From Stramenopiles sp. TOSAG23-2 (Eukaryota > Sar), in contig LT649886.1 in assembly GCA_900128395.1 (NCBI GenBank), positions 1-11,133 of the forward strand: a stretch of 11,133 bases of DNA, written 5' to 3'. Shown here one piece after another: positions 1 through 7,599 of this stretch. The notes below the pieces were generated by a model. The model did no database searches. It was given only the letters and a program-made list of their open reading frames with translations, and was not told the origin of the DNA. Position 1 is the first letter of the stretch, and the number at the start of each line of letters is the position of its first letter. The position numbers and the translations under genes are program-made.

Positions 1-80
1 TATTATTCTTGCGATTGAGTATTGAGCATATTACTTTAACACGAGAAGTGTAAAAATATTATAACTTAGATTTTAACCAA
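1..80. repeat. Left arm of a 7.8-kb inverted repeat (TIR-like)
   Basis: Read 5'->3', this stretch matches the reverse complement of 7731-7808 with a few substitutions and short indels. Long exact blocks include the first 36 bases and a block around 59-78 containing ATAACTTAGATTTTAACCA. The two arms face each other across about 7.8 kb, as terminal inverted repeats would, but they could also be two copies of a dispersed repeat in opposite orientation. The window starts inside the repeat, so its outer edge and any target-site duplication cannot be seen. Confidence 0.75.
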
Positions 81-223
81 TATTATCTAGATAGTCTTTA
101 AAATATTTTATTTAATTAGCTTAATGCATAATTTATTTTAGTCTTTAAAATATATTATATTTTTAAAAATGCACACATTTTTTTTTACGAACACACACAC
201 AAATCTCCTTCCCAAATTTTAAA
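81..223 (-). promoter_or_regulatory. AT-rich 3' flank of the chromatin-reader gene, candidate poly(A) signal
   Basis: This is the downstream flank of the reverse-strand gene that ends at 224. It holds a short (GT)n run at about 191-201 and an AATAAA on the reverse strand at 132-137, roughly 90 nt past the stop, which could be a polyadenylation signal. A 15-base direct repeat, TAGTCTTTAAAATAT, occurs near 94 and 140. In DNA this AT-rich an AATAAA can arise by chance. Confidence 0.3.
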
Positions 224-2602
224 TCACACCCAAGATGCTTTAAAAAAATGTTCATCCGCCCAATATCTTCTACGTCGTTTATGTGGGATAAAAGTATGTG
301 TTTTTTCTTGAGTGAAAAAATCTTTCCATTTTCGTGAATCTACACAACATCTACTGCATATACTACGTTTTTCATGATTAAATGCTTTACAGAAATTACA
401 TTGCCATGAATGATCAGGAAATTTATAATCGTGTTTTTTATTGATGTATGCAGGTAATTTTTTACCAATTGATGGTGGATCAATTGAAGGTGGTGGTGCA
501 AAATTATCTAATAATCTAATTGTCTTCAAATTTTGAGCGTTTGCCATCGTATTTATCGCCATCAGCTCATCTGCCCCACGCTTTTTACGAGGCCGTCCAA
601 CAGGATTTTTCTTATTTGTAACTAGATTTCCACCTACAGGATTTTTACGAGGCCGTCCAACAGGATTTTTCTTCTTCTTTTCGCCATGTTTTCCCCCTTT
701 TATTTCACCTTTGTCATTGTTATTATTATAAATACTTCCAGTATTACCATAAGAAGCATTATCCATACTAACTTTAGAAAGTTGAATCGAGTTTTCTAAA
801 TCATAAATTTCTTCAACAACTCCATCTTCATGATATACAACAGTATGAATATTATCACGCGGTCGAAAGTATCCAACACGTGCTTTACTCCATCTTTTTT
901 CATATGGCAACCAAATCTCAACATCTTTTCCCGTCAATTTGGATGATCTTTTTTTATGTGTATGTTTTTTACAAAACGCAGCTAATTGAATTTTCTCTGA
1001 ATTTTGACCACTTAAACGTTCTATACACATGTAAAATCCTTCTTTTTTTCCACAACTTGGATGGAATTTAAATTTACATGAAGGGATACTGCAATGAACA
1101 ACTGCGCCATCTTTTTGACCACACACATCACAAAATTCTTCAAATAAATTGTTAGGTATTCTATCCAAAGATCCTTTTCTATGATTATTTTTATCAATGG
1201 AACAAATAGGCTCCATTTTCTTATTATCTAAAAATCCAGCCTCGGGAATCCATAAAGCACAAAATGAATGTGCCCAGCGTCCATCACTAGTCCGTCGCAT
1301 TGCACCAAAATTTCCTCCATTGGGGCAAAAAATACACTTTGGGGGTTCCTGAAAGCCAGCATTGCATGTGTCACAATACCATTTATCAGGAGGTATTTTT
1401 GGAATATTATAACAGGATTGGTGAACACCAATATTACAACGATCACAAAAGATTATTTGATCAATAGCATTAGCATCGTCAAAACATATTGTACATAAAT
1501 CTGGTGAAAATTTTCCAAAATCTTCAATTGGTGCTTGTATTTTTTGTCGTGGCTTTGCACGTATAGGTTTAGGATCTTGTTTTTTCAATTTATAACTGCA
1601 TGTTTTTTCATGTTCCGCTACCACATTGTATGTTCCAATAAAACCACAACGATAATCACATCCATATGTTTTTGGCTCATTACGGCGGGGGGGCTCTTTA
1701 TCATCATTTTGTCTAATTTCATCAGTTGTTGTTGATGTCAAATCCACAACAATATCATTGTTATCTAATAATGGTATTATATTATTATTATTATCGACAG
1801 TGTTATCGTTATTATTTATATTATTATTAGTAGTAGTATGATTGTTGTTGTTGTTGTTGCTGTTATTCATTTGACAAGCATTACAATGCCATATTAAAGG
1901 TGGATCAAGTTCAGATACAAAACCAACACAACAACCATGAAACCAATTTTGACACGTATCACATTGAACAGAGAAATGAAATCCATCCATAAATGGTGCG
2001 CCATTTCTTAAATAACACATATCTGTACACTGAACACCGTCATCTTCATAATAAATTTCATCTAAATTTATAAAATGGTCATTCGTATCATGTTGGTCGC
2101 GATTCACAACAGTTTCTTCACGTAAGAAATTCATACTTTCATCCAATACTCGATTGTTATTTAAATATTTTGTACAATTATCATGACTATTAAATACTTG
2201 AAGCTTTGTGAAACGAGCTTTACATAGTGGACATGTATTTGTTACATCACTCCATGCTTTAATGCAAGAAATATGATATATATGCTTACAATTATCCAAC
2301 ACGGCAAGTCCATCGTCATTTAATTTGTTTGTATCATCTTGCATATCATTAAGACATATTGGGCATGGTTCTTTTTCATCTATTTCATATGGTGTTGGTT
2401 GTTTATTATTATTAATATCCTCACTATTATCAATAACCTTAGTGTTATTATTATCAATATCCTCAGTGTTATTATTATCAATATCCTCAGTGTTATTATT
2501 ATCAATATCCTTATTGTTATTATTATCAATATCCTCAGTGTTATTATTATCAATATCCTTAGTGTTATTATTATTCTGTTTTATAACTCCTTGTTCCATC
2601 AT
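224..2602 (-). CDS. Multi-zinc-finger chromatin reader (RING, PHD, PHD-ePHD, Tudor-like, AT-hooks, RanBP2 finger)
   Basis: Predicted nuclear protein that reads histone marks, with a RING that suggests ubiquitin-ligase activity. From Met1 at 2602 (792 aa) I see: Asn-rich octapeptide repeats (11-58); RING-H2 finger (C80, C83, C105, H107, H110, C113, C124, C127); a divergent PHD finger (C192-C243); poly-Asn (247-275); a small C2HC finger (C315, C319, H331, C335); a canonical PHD finger (C370-C413) followed at once by a zinc knuckle and extended PHD (C423-H547), the PZP arrangement of BRPF, JADE and AF10 proteins; a Tudor-like stretch (558-608); two AT-hooks with NPVGRPRK (646-653, 666-673); and a RanBP2-type finger (W733, C735, C738, N742, C749, C752). 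The frame stays open 40 codons upstream of Met1, but that part begins without ATG and encodes Ile/Tyr runs from TA-rich leader DNA, so I start at the Met-Met pair. No intron is needed. The exact orthologue is unknown. Confidence 0.93.
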   Translation of the reverse strand: MMEQGVIKQNNNNTKDIDNNNTEDIDNNNNKDIDNNNTEDIDNNNTEDIDNNNTKVIDNSEDINNNKQPTPYEIDEKEPCPICLNDMQDDTNKLNDDGLAVLDNCKHIYHISCIKAWSDVTNTCPLCKARFTKLQVFNSHDNCTKYLNNNRVLDESMNFLREETVVNRDQHDTNDHFINLDEIYYEDDGVQCTDMCYLRNGAPFMDGFHFSVQCDTCQNWFHGCCVGFVSELDPPLIWHCNACQMNNSNNNNNNHTTTNNNINNNDNTVDNNNNIIPLLDNNDIVVDLTSTTTDEIRQNDDKEPPRRNEPKTYGCDYRCGFIGTYNVVAEHEKTCSYKLKKQDPKPIRAKPRQKIQAPIEDFGKFSPDLCTICFDDANAIDQIIFCDRCNIGVHQSCYNIPKIPPDKWYCDTCNAGFQEPPKCIFCPNGGNFGAMRRTSDGRWAHSFCALWIPEAGFLDNKKMEPICSIDKNNHRKGSLDRIPNNLFEEFCDVCGQKDGAVVHCSIPSCKFKFHPSCGKKEGFYMCIERLSGQNSEKIQLAAFCKKHTHKKRSSKLTGKDVEIWLPYEKRWSKARVGYFRPRDNIHTVVYHEDGVVEEIYDLENSIQLSKVSMDNASYGNTGSIYNNNNDKGEIKGGKHGEKKKKNPVGRPRKNPVGGNLVTNKKNPVGRPRKKRGADELMAINTMANAQNLKTIRLLDNFAPPPSIDPPSIGKKLPAYINKKHDYKFPDHSWQCNFCKAFNHEKRSICSRCCVDSRKWKDFFTQEKTHTFIPHKRRRRYWADEHFFKASWV
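2429..2572 (-). repeat. In-frame 24-bp minisatellite encoding Asn-rich octapeptides
   Basis: Six tandem 24-bp units encode the octapeptide NNNTEDID with variants (NNNTKDID, NNNNKDID, NNNTKVID), residues 11-58 of the chromatin-reader protein. The unit is a multiple of three, so copy-number change keeps the frame. The tract is probably disordered and acidic/polar. The same gene holds further Asn-codon runs at about 1775-1865. Confidence 0.9.
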
Positions 2603-2635
2603 CCTATTATTATAATTTATAATATATTTATCTTG

Positions 2636-2650
2636 TATATATATATATAT
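2636..2650. repeat. (TA)n microsatellite in the 5' leader
   Basis: A short TA dinucleotide run lies 34-48 nt upstream of the chromatin-reader start codon. It may double as a TATA-like element for the reverse-strand gene, but low complexity alone explains it. Confidence 0.6.
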
Positions 2651-2875
2651 ACACTTTATTATGATTATGAAACGGCAGAAGAAAAAATCAACAAATAACA
2701 AGAGATGTAAAATAACAAGCACTCAAAAAAACAATTTCAAACAAGTAGTATTAAATGAAACATGTATGTTGAAACGGGAGAGTTGATCATTCATTCATCT
2801 ACTAAAGTATTATATATATAATTTATTATGTATCTTTTTTTTTCGCAAATAATAATTAAAATCGCGCGCAGCACC

Positions 2876-2934
2876 GCAATCATCCAGGGCACCAGGCCCA
2901 GCAGGCCCAGCAGGCCAGCAGGCAATCATCATCC
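2876..2934. repeat. GC-rich CAGCAGGCC tandem tract flanked by GCAATCATC repeats
   Basis: About 2.5 units of CAGCAGGC(C) at 2899-2923, preceded by related CCAGGGCACCAGGC, are bracketed by the direct repeats GCAATCATCC (2876-2885) and GCAATCATCATCC (2922-2934). The tract sits at the sharp change from AT-rich DNA to balanced composition and may mark a junction or slippage site. Confidence 0.6.
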
Positions 2935-3043
2935 CAGTAAATTCGGCACGGGTAATGGTATGTCCATCGTAACCCCAAAAAAATATTCACAGTTTTGGGA
3001 TTTTTTCACGCTAGGCTGACACAGCACCGTCTTAAGATTTTCA

Positions 3044-3228
3044 TTTTGCGGGAAAAATTCCTCCACGAATTTTTATCGCCAACCCTACCCTCCAACCACG
3101 CCCCTTAAACACCTCTCGAGACCCCAAATCATTTTCGGATAACGCCTGCTGTGTGGTGCTAATGACTTGCCGTCTAAGATTTTTGGGAACGTCAATTATA
3201 TAAGGATGCTATTTCGATTGGGCGGGAA
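3044..3228 (+). promoter_or_regulatory. Promoter-like region: two E2F-like motifs and a TATA box
   Basis: The 3030-3580 stretch has no long ORF before the large gene. It contains GCGGGAAA (3048-3055) and GGCGGGAA (3221-3228), both matching the core of E2F/DP sites that drive S-phase genes in many eukaryotes. A clean TATATAAGG lies at 3197-3205. A related pair, CGTCTTAAGATTTT (3028-3041) and CGTCTAAGATTTTT (3171-3184), also occurs here. The set suggests a promoter for forward transcription toward the large ORF. Motif matches of this length need experimental support. Confidence 0.45.
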
Positions 3229-3329
3229 TGGAACACGAAAATGAAAGCTTTGGGAATCGTTACTGCCTACTTCAATATAGAAAAAATACAAACGGCGAAT
3301 GGAATTCACCATTAATAACAGCCTGTTAA
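3228..3329 (+). CDS. Possible 33-aa short ORF or first exon behind the TATA box
   Basis: An ATG 22 nt after the TATATAAGG element opens 33 codons ending in TAA, with a mixed, protein-like composition (one Trp, two Cys, several charged residues). It shares the reading frame of the large ORF, but several in-frame stops lie between them. It could be an upstream ORF controlling the large gene, a first exon, or chance. No clear splice-site pair is visible. Confidence 0.2.
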   Translation: MEHENESFGNRYCLLQYRKNTNGEWNSPLITAC

Positions 3330-3452
3330 TGAGTAGAACCAGAAAAACGCATTTTTAGAGAGCGTTAAATGATATTTCTATAGTACAAAACAATCGCACG
3401 GGGATGGCGAATAAGTAAAAAATATACGGGGAATAAAATAAAACCAATACAA

Positions 3453-6400
3453 ATGTATAAACAACGATTGATGTTATATTATTTACATACACAAACGCAC
3501 AACAAATACAAAGACCGAACACAAACTGTATTATTAACCAAACCACCAAGCCAACGAACAAACACCTGTTTAACAAATAGAAACATGATTATCTTTTGCC
3601 CAAAGCACAACCATAAGCCTTTCCCACCACCGGAAGACACCACACATACAGACGAAGTCTGGATCGGATCACGATCCAGTCGTATCTCTACTATTGTAGC
3701 AAACATCGATGGAACCATCTATTTATACTTTCATGAAGCACCGCAAGCATTGAACAAAGTGCTACGCGATGTGTACACATCCAAACTGTCTGCTCGTTTA
3801 TCCGAACTGGAGAAGGACCAAGAAAAACATGCTATCAAACTGATTCGGGCGGCCAATGCTACGATCAAGGATCCGTTGATCCCAAGAAGTGTATCGGTAT
3901 ATGAATTGAAACGAGTGCAAGAAACCTTCGCCAAGTACGATGCCTTATACAAATCAAAACAAACAGTCACCTCCTATTCCAAAACGCAGGTGAAGAACGC
4001 ATTAAAGGCGTACGCAGAAGAGAAAACCAAGCAAGAGGTTGGTGCACAACATACCTTGGAGAAAACCAAAAAGCAATTGTTGGTAAAATTGAAACAATAC
4101 AAGGGCTTATCGACTGCAAAAAACGATGATACCTTGTGGAAACGCGAAGGCATCTATCACATTGATGAACAAGAGCGTTGCAACCTTCTTAAATCTGCGT
4201 TTGATTTACCGCAAGAAAACAAACCAAAAAAGCCTAAGCTAGAATCGTGGATGCGTAAAATGGTGAAACATTGCGCAGACTATTACGAATCCCATTATTT
4301 GAAGGCCGCGGATAAAGCAGTTGTGCGAATCGCAGAAACATGCGCATCCATTGTTCGCGGTTCGAAAAAGTCAATCACCGCCGAAGGAATTCTACGCAGT
4401 GCTGGATACGACAGCAACGGGAACGTCAAACTAATTAAAAAATACGGTTTAACCAGAGCGGAGGGCTCTGGTACATTGAAAAATAATGTAGCTGCGCTAC
4501 GAAAATGTTTCTACATCATTAATATGGCTGCTTTGAAGCAAAGCCTGTCCATCAAAAGCCATCCCATCCGTGTATTAGACGGAATCCATCAAAGTCTCAA
4601 AGGACTGTCGGTAGTCGGCAACGGAAAAGAAGAAATCGATTTGGGTATATCCAACAAGGACAAAAAAGAATTTGCTCAGCAGATGGTCCGTTGGGTGAAA
4701 GACCAACATGTTATCAACGATTTTGAAACCTTGCAACAAGCATTACTAGCACGTGGCATCACCTTTGACCAAGAAAAAGAACGCAAAACACAGCGAACCA
4801 ACAATGTCGACAAAATAAAAAGAGACATGTTGACGCTAACATTCTGGTATCCATTGTACCCACTGGCAAAGATGCGAAACCGTATCGCTGGTAAAAACAT
4901 TGGTTCAAGCATCGATGCCTTGATACAAACCTTGGTAACCAACACCAACAGTGAGATGTATACCAAGTTTTATTGTTGCACCATCGCACAGGCCAAAATT
5001 GTTGCTGACACAAAAAAAGAAAGCAAAAGCAACAAAAATCCAATGGTGTATGGCCTTCCAGATGTCTCGAAATTGGAGCTCTTGTTTGCATTTACCTCGC
5101 ATGTACAAACACATGCACCCGCGATGGCATTTGCACGACTCGCCGTCACCTTATGGCAATCCTACATGTTCAAAGAAACCAGCGTACGGGCTGCTACATG
5201 TATGGTGATACGTCTTCAATCGTTGGCCGATTACAACCAGTGGGCAAATCTATGTAAACATTATACAGAGCCCAACCTAGGCATTGATTGCATTGTGTAT
5301 GGCAACGACAAAGTGCAAGTGAAAAAGCTGGAATCAAAAGATATCTTGCAACGTATGCCGCCGGTCAGTCAAGTGTACGGAGATGCCAACAAAGATTTTA
5401 TCAAAACCTACTTTCGCAAAGAACACCCGGTCTTCTTTCAATTCTTTGACATGGCCAAAAAAGCTTATGAGATATTGACTGGCAACGATACCATCACAGC
5501 AACTTCCACGGAGCGCAGAGAATACATCTCTGGTTACCAACAAGGCGGTGGGTACAAACAAATCAAATTGAATGTCTTTCCACACACGGATACGCCCACC
5601 TATGCACAAGCTTCGCCATGGTACATGTACGCAGCATCCGAAGTGGGTCAGCATTCAACCTTTGAGCTATCCCCCATCGAGCGAGGCAATCTCTTCAAGA
5701 AGGTGCCAGTCAAAGGTGGAAACAAGACAAAACAACGGTTCAAGTCCATGTTAACCCGCACGGAAAAAGTGGTTAGCGGGTCGGTGAAAACCACCAAACT
5801 GGCTTACTGTACGGCCCCGCCAGTAGCGATGCAAACATTGACCACACGTCATGTCAACGATTCTAGCTTTGGTTCTCACCTGCAAAAGAAACATGCAACT
5901 GTATTGCGTCAAAGCATGAGTGGGTCCAGCGTAACCATGACTCGCAGCGAATGGTGCATTGACAACGATGTAGAGATTACTTTTGATGTTCAATCCTTGA
6001 TTGGAACACCAAGAGTATTTGGTGGGACATGGACCCAGGCACATTTGGATTCCTTGCGAATCACCACGGCGTACCAATCGCACCCAGAAAGTTTGGGTCG
6101 CTACATGTCTGGTCAAGATGCATTGGCCTGTGAAAAATTTGACGCCGAATTCAATATTTTATCGCATGAAAAAACCCTTGCATACAACACAATGCGCGTC
6201 GCCAACCAAGAAAAAAGCAATGGCCATACCAAGCATATCATGGAAAAACATTATGATATTTACACCGACGACGAGTTGAAAAAATGCTCTCGTTTTGGCA
6301 ACGACAAAGCCACCATCATTGATAGAGGGTCAGCGTTACCTTATTGGGTTCCCTCCAGGAGCATAGAGGGGTTGGAATTGGTATACACGGGTGAACGCAC

Positions 6401-6791
6401 TTCCATGCCCGCGATTACTCCAATTGAAGAGAAATGGGGACACGTGAACACATTGACCCTTCAACAAGAGTGTGCCATCAAAACCATGATAAAGCGATTT
6501 GTGTGTGAGATTGTGGCTCGTAAAGACCACGGAATCAAAAACTGGCGTGCGGATTTAAAAGACGGTCATGGTGTCCATACTGCCTTGGCCAACCATTTCA
6601 ATGACGTGGAGCATATTCAAGAGAAAATGCTACAAGAATGGATTCGCAAACACCCAAAAGAGTTTCAACAACGATTTGGAATTGCGGAACGTATTGTGCA
6701 TTGGTGGCGTACATGTTGCTGCTTCCACCGAAAACGAAAACGAACAAGCAGCAAGTTTACACCGTACAAAAAACAAAAACAACCCGAGTAA
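3453..6791 (+). CDS. Very large orphan protein, up to 1112 aa, virus-like context
   Basis: I do not recognise this protein. The frame is open and ATG-started over 3.3 kb in balanced-composition DNA without introns. Residues 1-44 are Thr/Gln/Asn/Lys-rich and come from A/C-rich, leader-like DNA, so Met45 at 3585 (1068 aa) is at least as likely a start. Visible features are a Cys/His cluster and triple Pro just after Met45 (residues 49-60), Lys/Glu-rich helical stretches likely to form coiled coils (about 110-135 and 180-215), a Trp/Tyr/Pro-rich patch near 4845-4870, a triple Cys followed by the basic run HRKRKR, and a Lys-rich C-terminus that resembles a bipartite nuclear localisation signal. 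There is no Walker A motif, no polymerase or reverse-transcriptase signature, no signal peptide and no clear transmembrane segment. Size and packing suggest a structural or replication protein of a mobile or viral element, but that is inference. Confidence 0.85.
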   Translation: MYKQRLMLYYLHTQTHNKYKDRTQTVLLTKPPSQRTNTCLTNRNMIIFCPKHNHKPFPPPEDTTHTDEVWIGSRSSRISTIVANIDGTIYLYFHEAPQALNKVLRDVYTSKLSARLSELEKDQEKHAIKLIRAANATIKDPLIPRSVSVYELKRVQETFAKYDALYKSKQTVTSYSKTQVKNALKAYAEEKTKQEVGAQHTLEKTKKQLLVKLKQYKGLSTAKNDDTLWKREGIYHIDEQERCNLLKSAFDLPQENKPKKPKLESWMRKMVKHCADYYESHYLKAADKAVVRIAETCASIVRGSKKSITAEGILRSAGYDSNGNVKLIKKYGLTRAEGSGTLKNNVAALRKCFYIINMAALKQSLSIKSHPIRVLDGIHQSLKGLSVVGNGKEEIDLGISNKDKKEFAQQMVRWVKDQHVINDFETLQQALLARGITFDQEKERKTQRTNNVDKIKRDMLTLTFWYPLYPLAKMRNRIAGKNIGSSIDALIQTLVTNTNSEMYTKFYCCTIAQAKIVADTKKESKSNKNPMVYGLPDVSKLELLFAFTSHVQTHAPAMAFARLAVTLWQSYMFKETSVRAATCMVIRLQSLADYNQWANLCKHYTEPNLGIDCIVYGNDKVQVKKLESKDILQRMPPVSQVYGDANKDFIKTYFRKEHPVFFQFFDMAKKAYEILTGNDTITATSTERREYISGYQQGGGYKQIKLNVFPHTDTPTYAQASPWYMYAASEVGQHSTFELSPIERGNLFKKVPVKGGNKTKQRFKSMLTRTEKVVSGSVKTTKLAYCTAPPVAMQTLTTRHVNDSSFGSHLQKKHATVLRQSMSGSSVTMTRSEWCIDNDVEITFDVQSLIGTPRVFGGTWTQAHLDSLRITTAYQSHPESLGRYMSGQDALACEKFDAEFNILSHEKTLAYNTMRVANQEKSNGHTKHIMEKHYDIYTDDELKKCSRFGNDKATIIDRGSALPYWVPSRSIEGLELVYTGERTSMPAITPIEEKWGHVNTLTLQQECAIKTMIKRFVCEIVARKDHGIKNWRADLKDGHGVHTALANHFNDVEHIQEKMLQEWIRKHPKEFQQRFGIAERIVHWWRTCCCFHRKRKRTSSKFTPYKKQKQPE

Positions 6792-6799
6792 AAAAGCTT

Positions 6800-6807
6800 C
6801 CTATAAA
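6800..6807 (+). promoter_or_regulatory. CCTATAAA promoter element before the 103-aa gene
   Basis: CCTATAAA lies 19 nt before the ATG at 6827, just past the stop of the large gene. The same octamer stands 20 nt before the start of the reverse-strand gene at 10413. At the usual 25-30 nt TATA-to-start distance, transcription would begin almost at the ATG, giving a very short leader. Confidence 0.5.
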
Positions 6808-6826
6808 TGTATACCGGTATTACGTA

Positions 6827-7138
6827 ATGAATGTATTACATGCTATTGTACACGGGCAGTATATTCCTACTGCTCCTATTTATTTCCATCTGACATGCCG
6901 CCTACCATTTAACAACACTATCATCCTTATCAAAAACCTACAATTTAAAGGGATGCAATCACGATTATTGTTTCAACAACTTGAAACCGATTCCCACGTG
7001 ATTGTTGAACACAACCTTAATAAAGTATACCTAGCCACTTCCAATTTTACAAAAAGCGCGACATTTATCCTACTGGACGCAAAACGACTCACTCCAGAAG
7101 AGTTACCAACGCTAGCGTATCCCCCCTTACGGACATAA
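6827..7138 (+). CDS. Hypothetical 103-aa protein behind the large orphan gene
   Basis: Unrecognised small protein starting 35 nt after the stop of the large gene, on the same strand. The frame is open further upstream inside the large gene, but the ATG at 6827 is the first sensible start, because it follows a CCTATAAA element and clears the upstream gene. The sequence alternates hydrophobic and polar residues (for example YLATSNFTKSATFILLDAK) and looks beta-rich, without Cys clusters, signal peptide or transmembrane span. A hairpin follows the stop within 50 nt. Its position suggests co-function with the large protein. No family is claimed. Confidence 0.6.
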   Translation: MNVLHAIVHGQYIPTAPIYFHLTCRLPFNNTIILIKNLQFKGMQSRLLFQQLETDSHVIVEHNLNKVYLATSNFTKSATFILLDAKRLTPEELPTLAYPPLRT

Positions 7139-7154
7139 GCGCTTTCTTCTTGGC

Positions 7155-7184
7155 GAGCAGAACTGTACCTATAACATTCTGCTC
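7155..7184. terminator. Hairpin between convergent ORFs
   Basis: GAGCAGAA (7155-7162) and TTCTGCTC (7177-7184) form a perfect 8-bp stem with a 14-nt loop. It lies 17 nt after the stop of the 103-aa ORF and overlaps the end of the reverse-strand ORF that stops at 7169, so it could end both transcripts. Hairpin 3' ends are known in some large DNA viruses of protists; a role here is inferred. Confidence 0.4.
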
Positions 7185-7417
7185 ACAAAAAACAAAACAG
7201 GTTCACTATAGAGTTGTAAAACGAAGTGAACCGCTGATCGAAAGGTAGGGTCGGCAATATCAAACCGTATCCAATGATGATAACATCTTTCTTGGTTAAT
7301 ATATATTGCCCTCGTTTCGTTCACTTGTGGGGACAACGCATTATATGCAAAATGTTCCTTGGCACGGTTCACGCTTGTATTTGTGTAACATGGTTGTTGT
7401 TGGTCCAATGTATGTAT
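7169..7417 (-). pseudogene. Start-less reverse ORF, possibly the 3' remnant of a disrupted gene
   Basis: About 82 reverse-strand codons are open with a protein-like composition (Trp, His, Phe, Asp and Arg mixed), ending at a TAG at 7169-7171. There is no ATG near its 5' end; the only Met is next to the stop. The frame closes at 7418, right where balanced DNA gives way to the AT-rich TTTA tract. This is what a gene cut by insertion or rearrangement would look like. It could also be an antisense frame open by chance. Confidence 0.35.
7200..7232. other. Second hairpin downstream of the orphan genes
   Basis: GGTTCACT (7200-7207) and AGTGAACC (7225-7232) form a perfect 8-bp stem with a 17-nt loop, 15 nt beyond the first hairpin. 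Two such stems in tandem after a stop codon suggest a processing or termination region, though a single 8-bp stem is not rare by chance. Confidence 0.35.
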
Positions 7418-7468
7418 TTATTTTTAATTTTATTTATTTATTTATTTTATTTATTTATTTTTATATTT
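7409..7468. repeat. (TTTA)n low-complexity tract at a composition junction
   Basis: An imperfect run of TTTA/TTTTA units covers nearly the whole interval. It marks the sharp step from the balanced segment with the orphan genes to AT-rich DNA on the right. Confidence 0.8.
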
Positions 7469-7490
7469 CAAGATTCAAGTTTTGGTTATT

Positions 7491-7588
7491 AGAGTGTTTG
7501 CGCGTCTAATGGTGGATGCCTGCTAGAAATCCTAAATTATTTTTAGAAAATATTAGCAGGGCGATACCACAAGACGCGCAAAGGGTCT
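7491..7588. repeat. Foldback (MITE-like) repeat, copy 1
   Basis: The outer arms AGAGTGTTTGCGCGTCT (7491-7507) and AGACGCGCAAAGGGTCT (7572-7588) pair over a perfect 11-bp core, TTTGCGCGTCT. Inner arms GCCTGCTA (7518-7525) and TAGCAGGG (7554-7561) pair again, so nearly the whole element can fold. Its first 85 bases align without gaps to copy 3 at 9761-9845 (about nine differences). No coding capacity, so a non-autonomous foldback element is the best reading. An inverted pair, TCTAAGACA (7585-7593) and TGTCTTAGA (7611-7619), links it to copy 2. Confidence 0.75.
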
Positions 7589-7599
7589 AAGACAATTTG

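Noticed and set aside
2325-2698. Forward frames of Leu/Ile/Ser repeats opposite the minisatellite
   Set aside because: Antisense shadows of the Asn-rich octapeptide array, with no independent coding signal.
2603-2722. N-terminal 40-codon extension of the chromatin-reader frame
   Set aside because: It begins without ATG and encodes Ile/Tyr/Phe runs from TA-rich leader DNA; the Met-Met pair at 2602 is the better start.
4354-4368. GGTTCGAAAAG resembling a tRNA T-loop
   Set aside because: It lies within a long coding frame and no acceptor, D or anticodon stems fit around it.
4452-4472. Hairpin ACCAGAGC/GCTCTGGT with a 5-nt loop
   Set aside because: Lies inside the coding frame of the large gene; one 8-bp stem with a short loop is expected by chance in 11 kb.
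4676-5114. Reverse-strand frames of 69-110 codons inside the large gene
   Set aside because: Overlap a much longer open frame and have erratic composition; shadows.
5290-5320. YGND motif in the large orphan protein, resembling a polymerase motif C
   Set aside because: No matching motif A or B at plausible spacing, and the canonical GDD is absent; a chance match is more likely.
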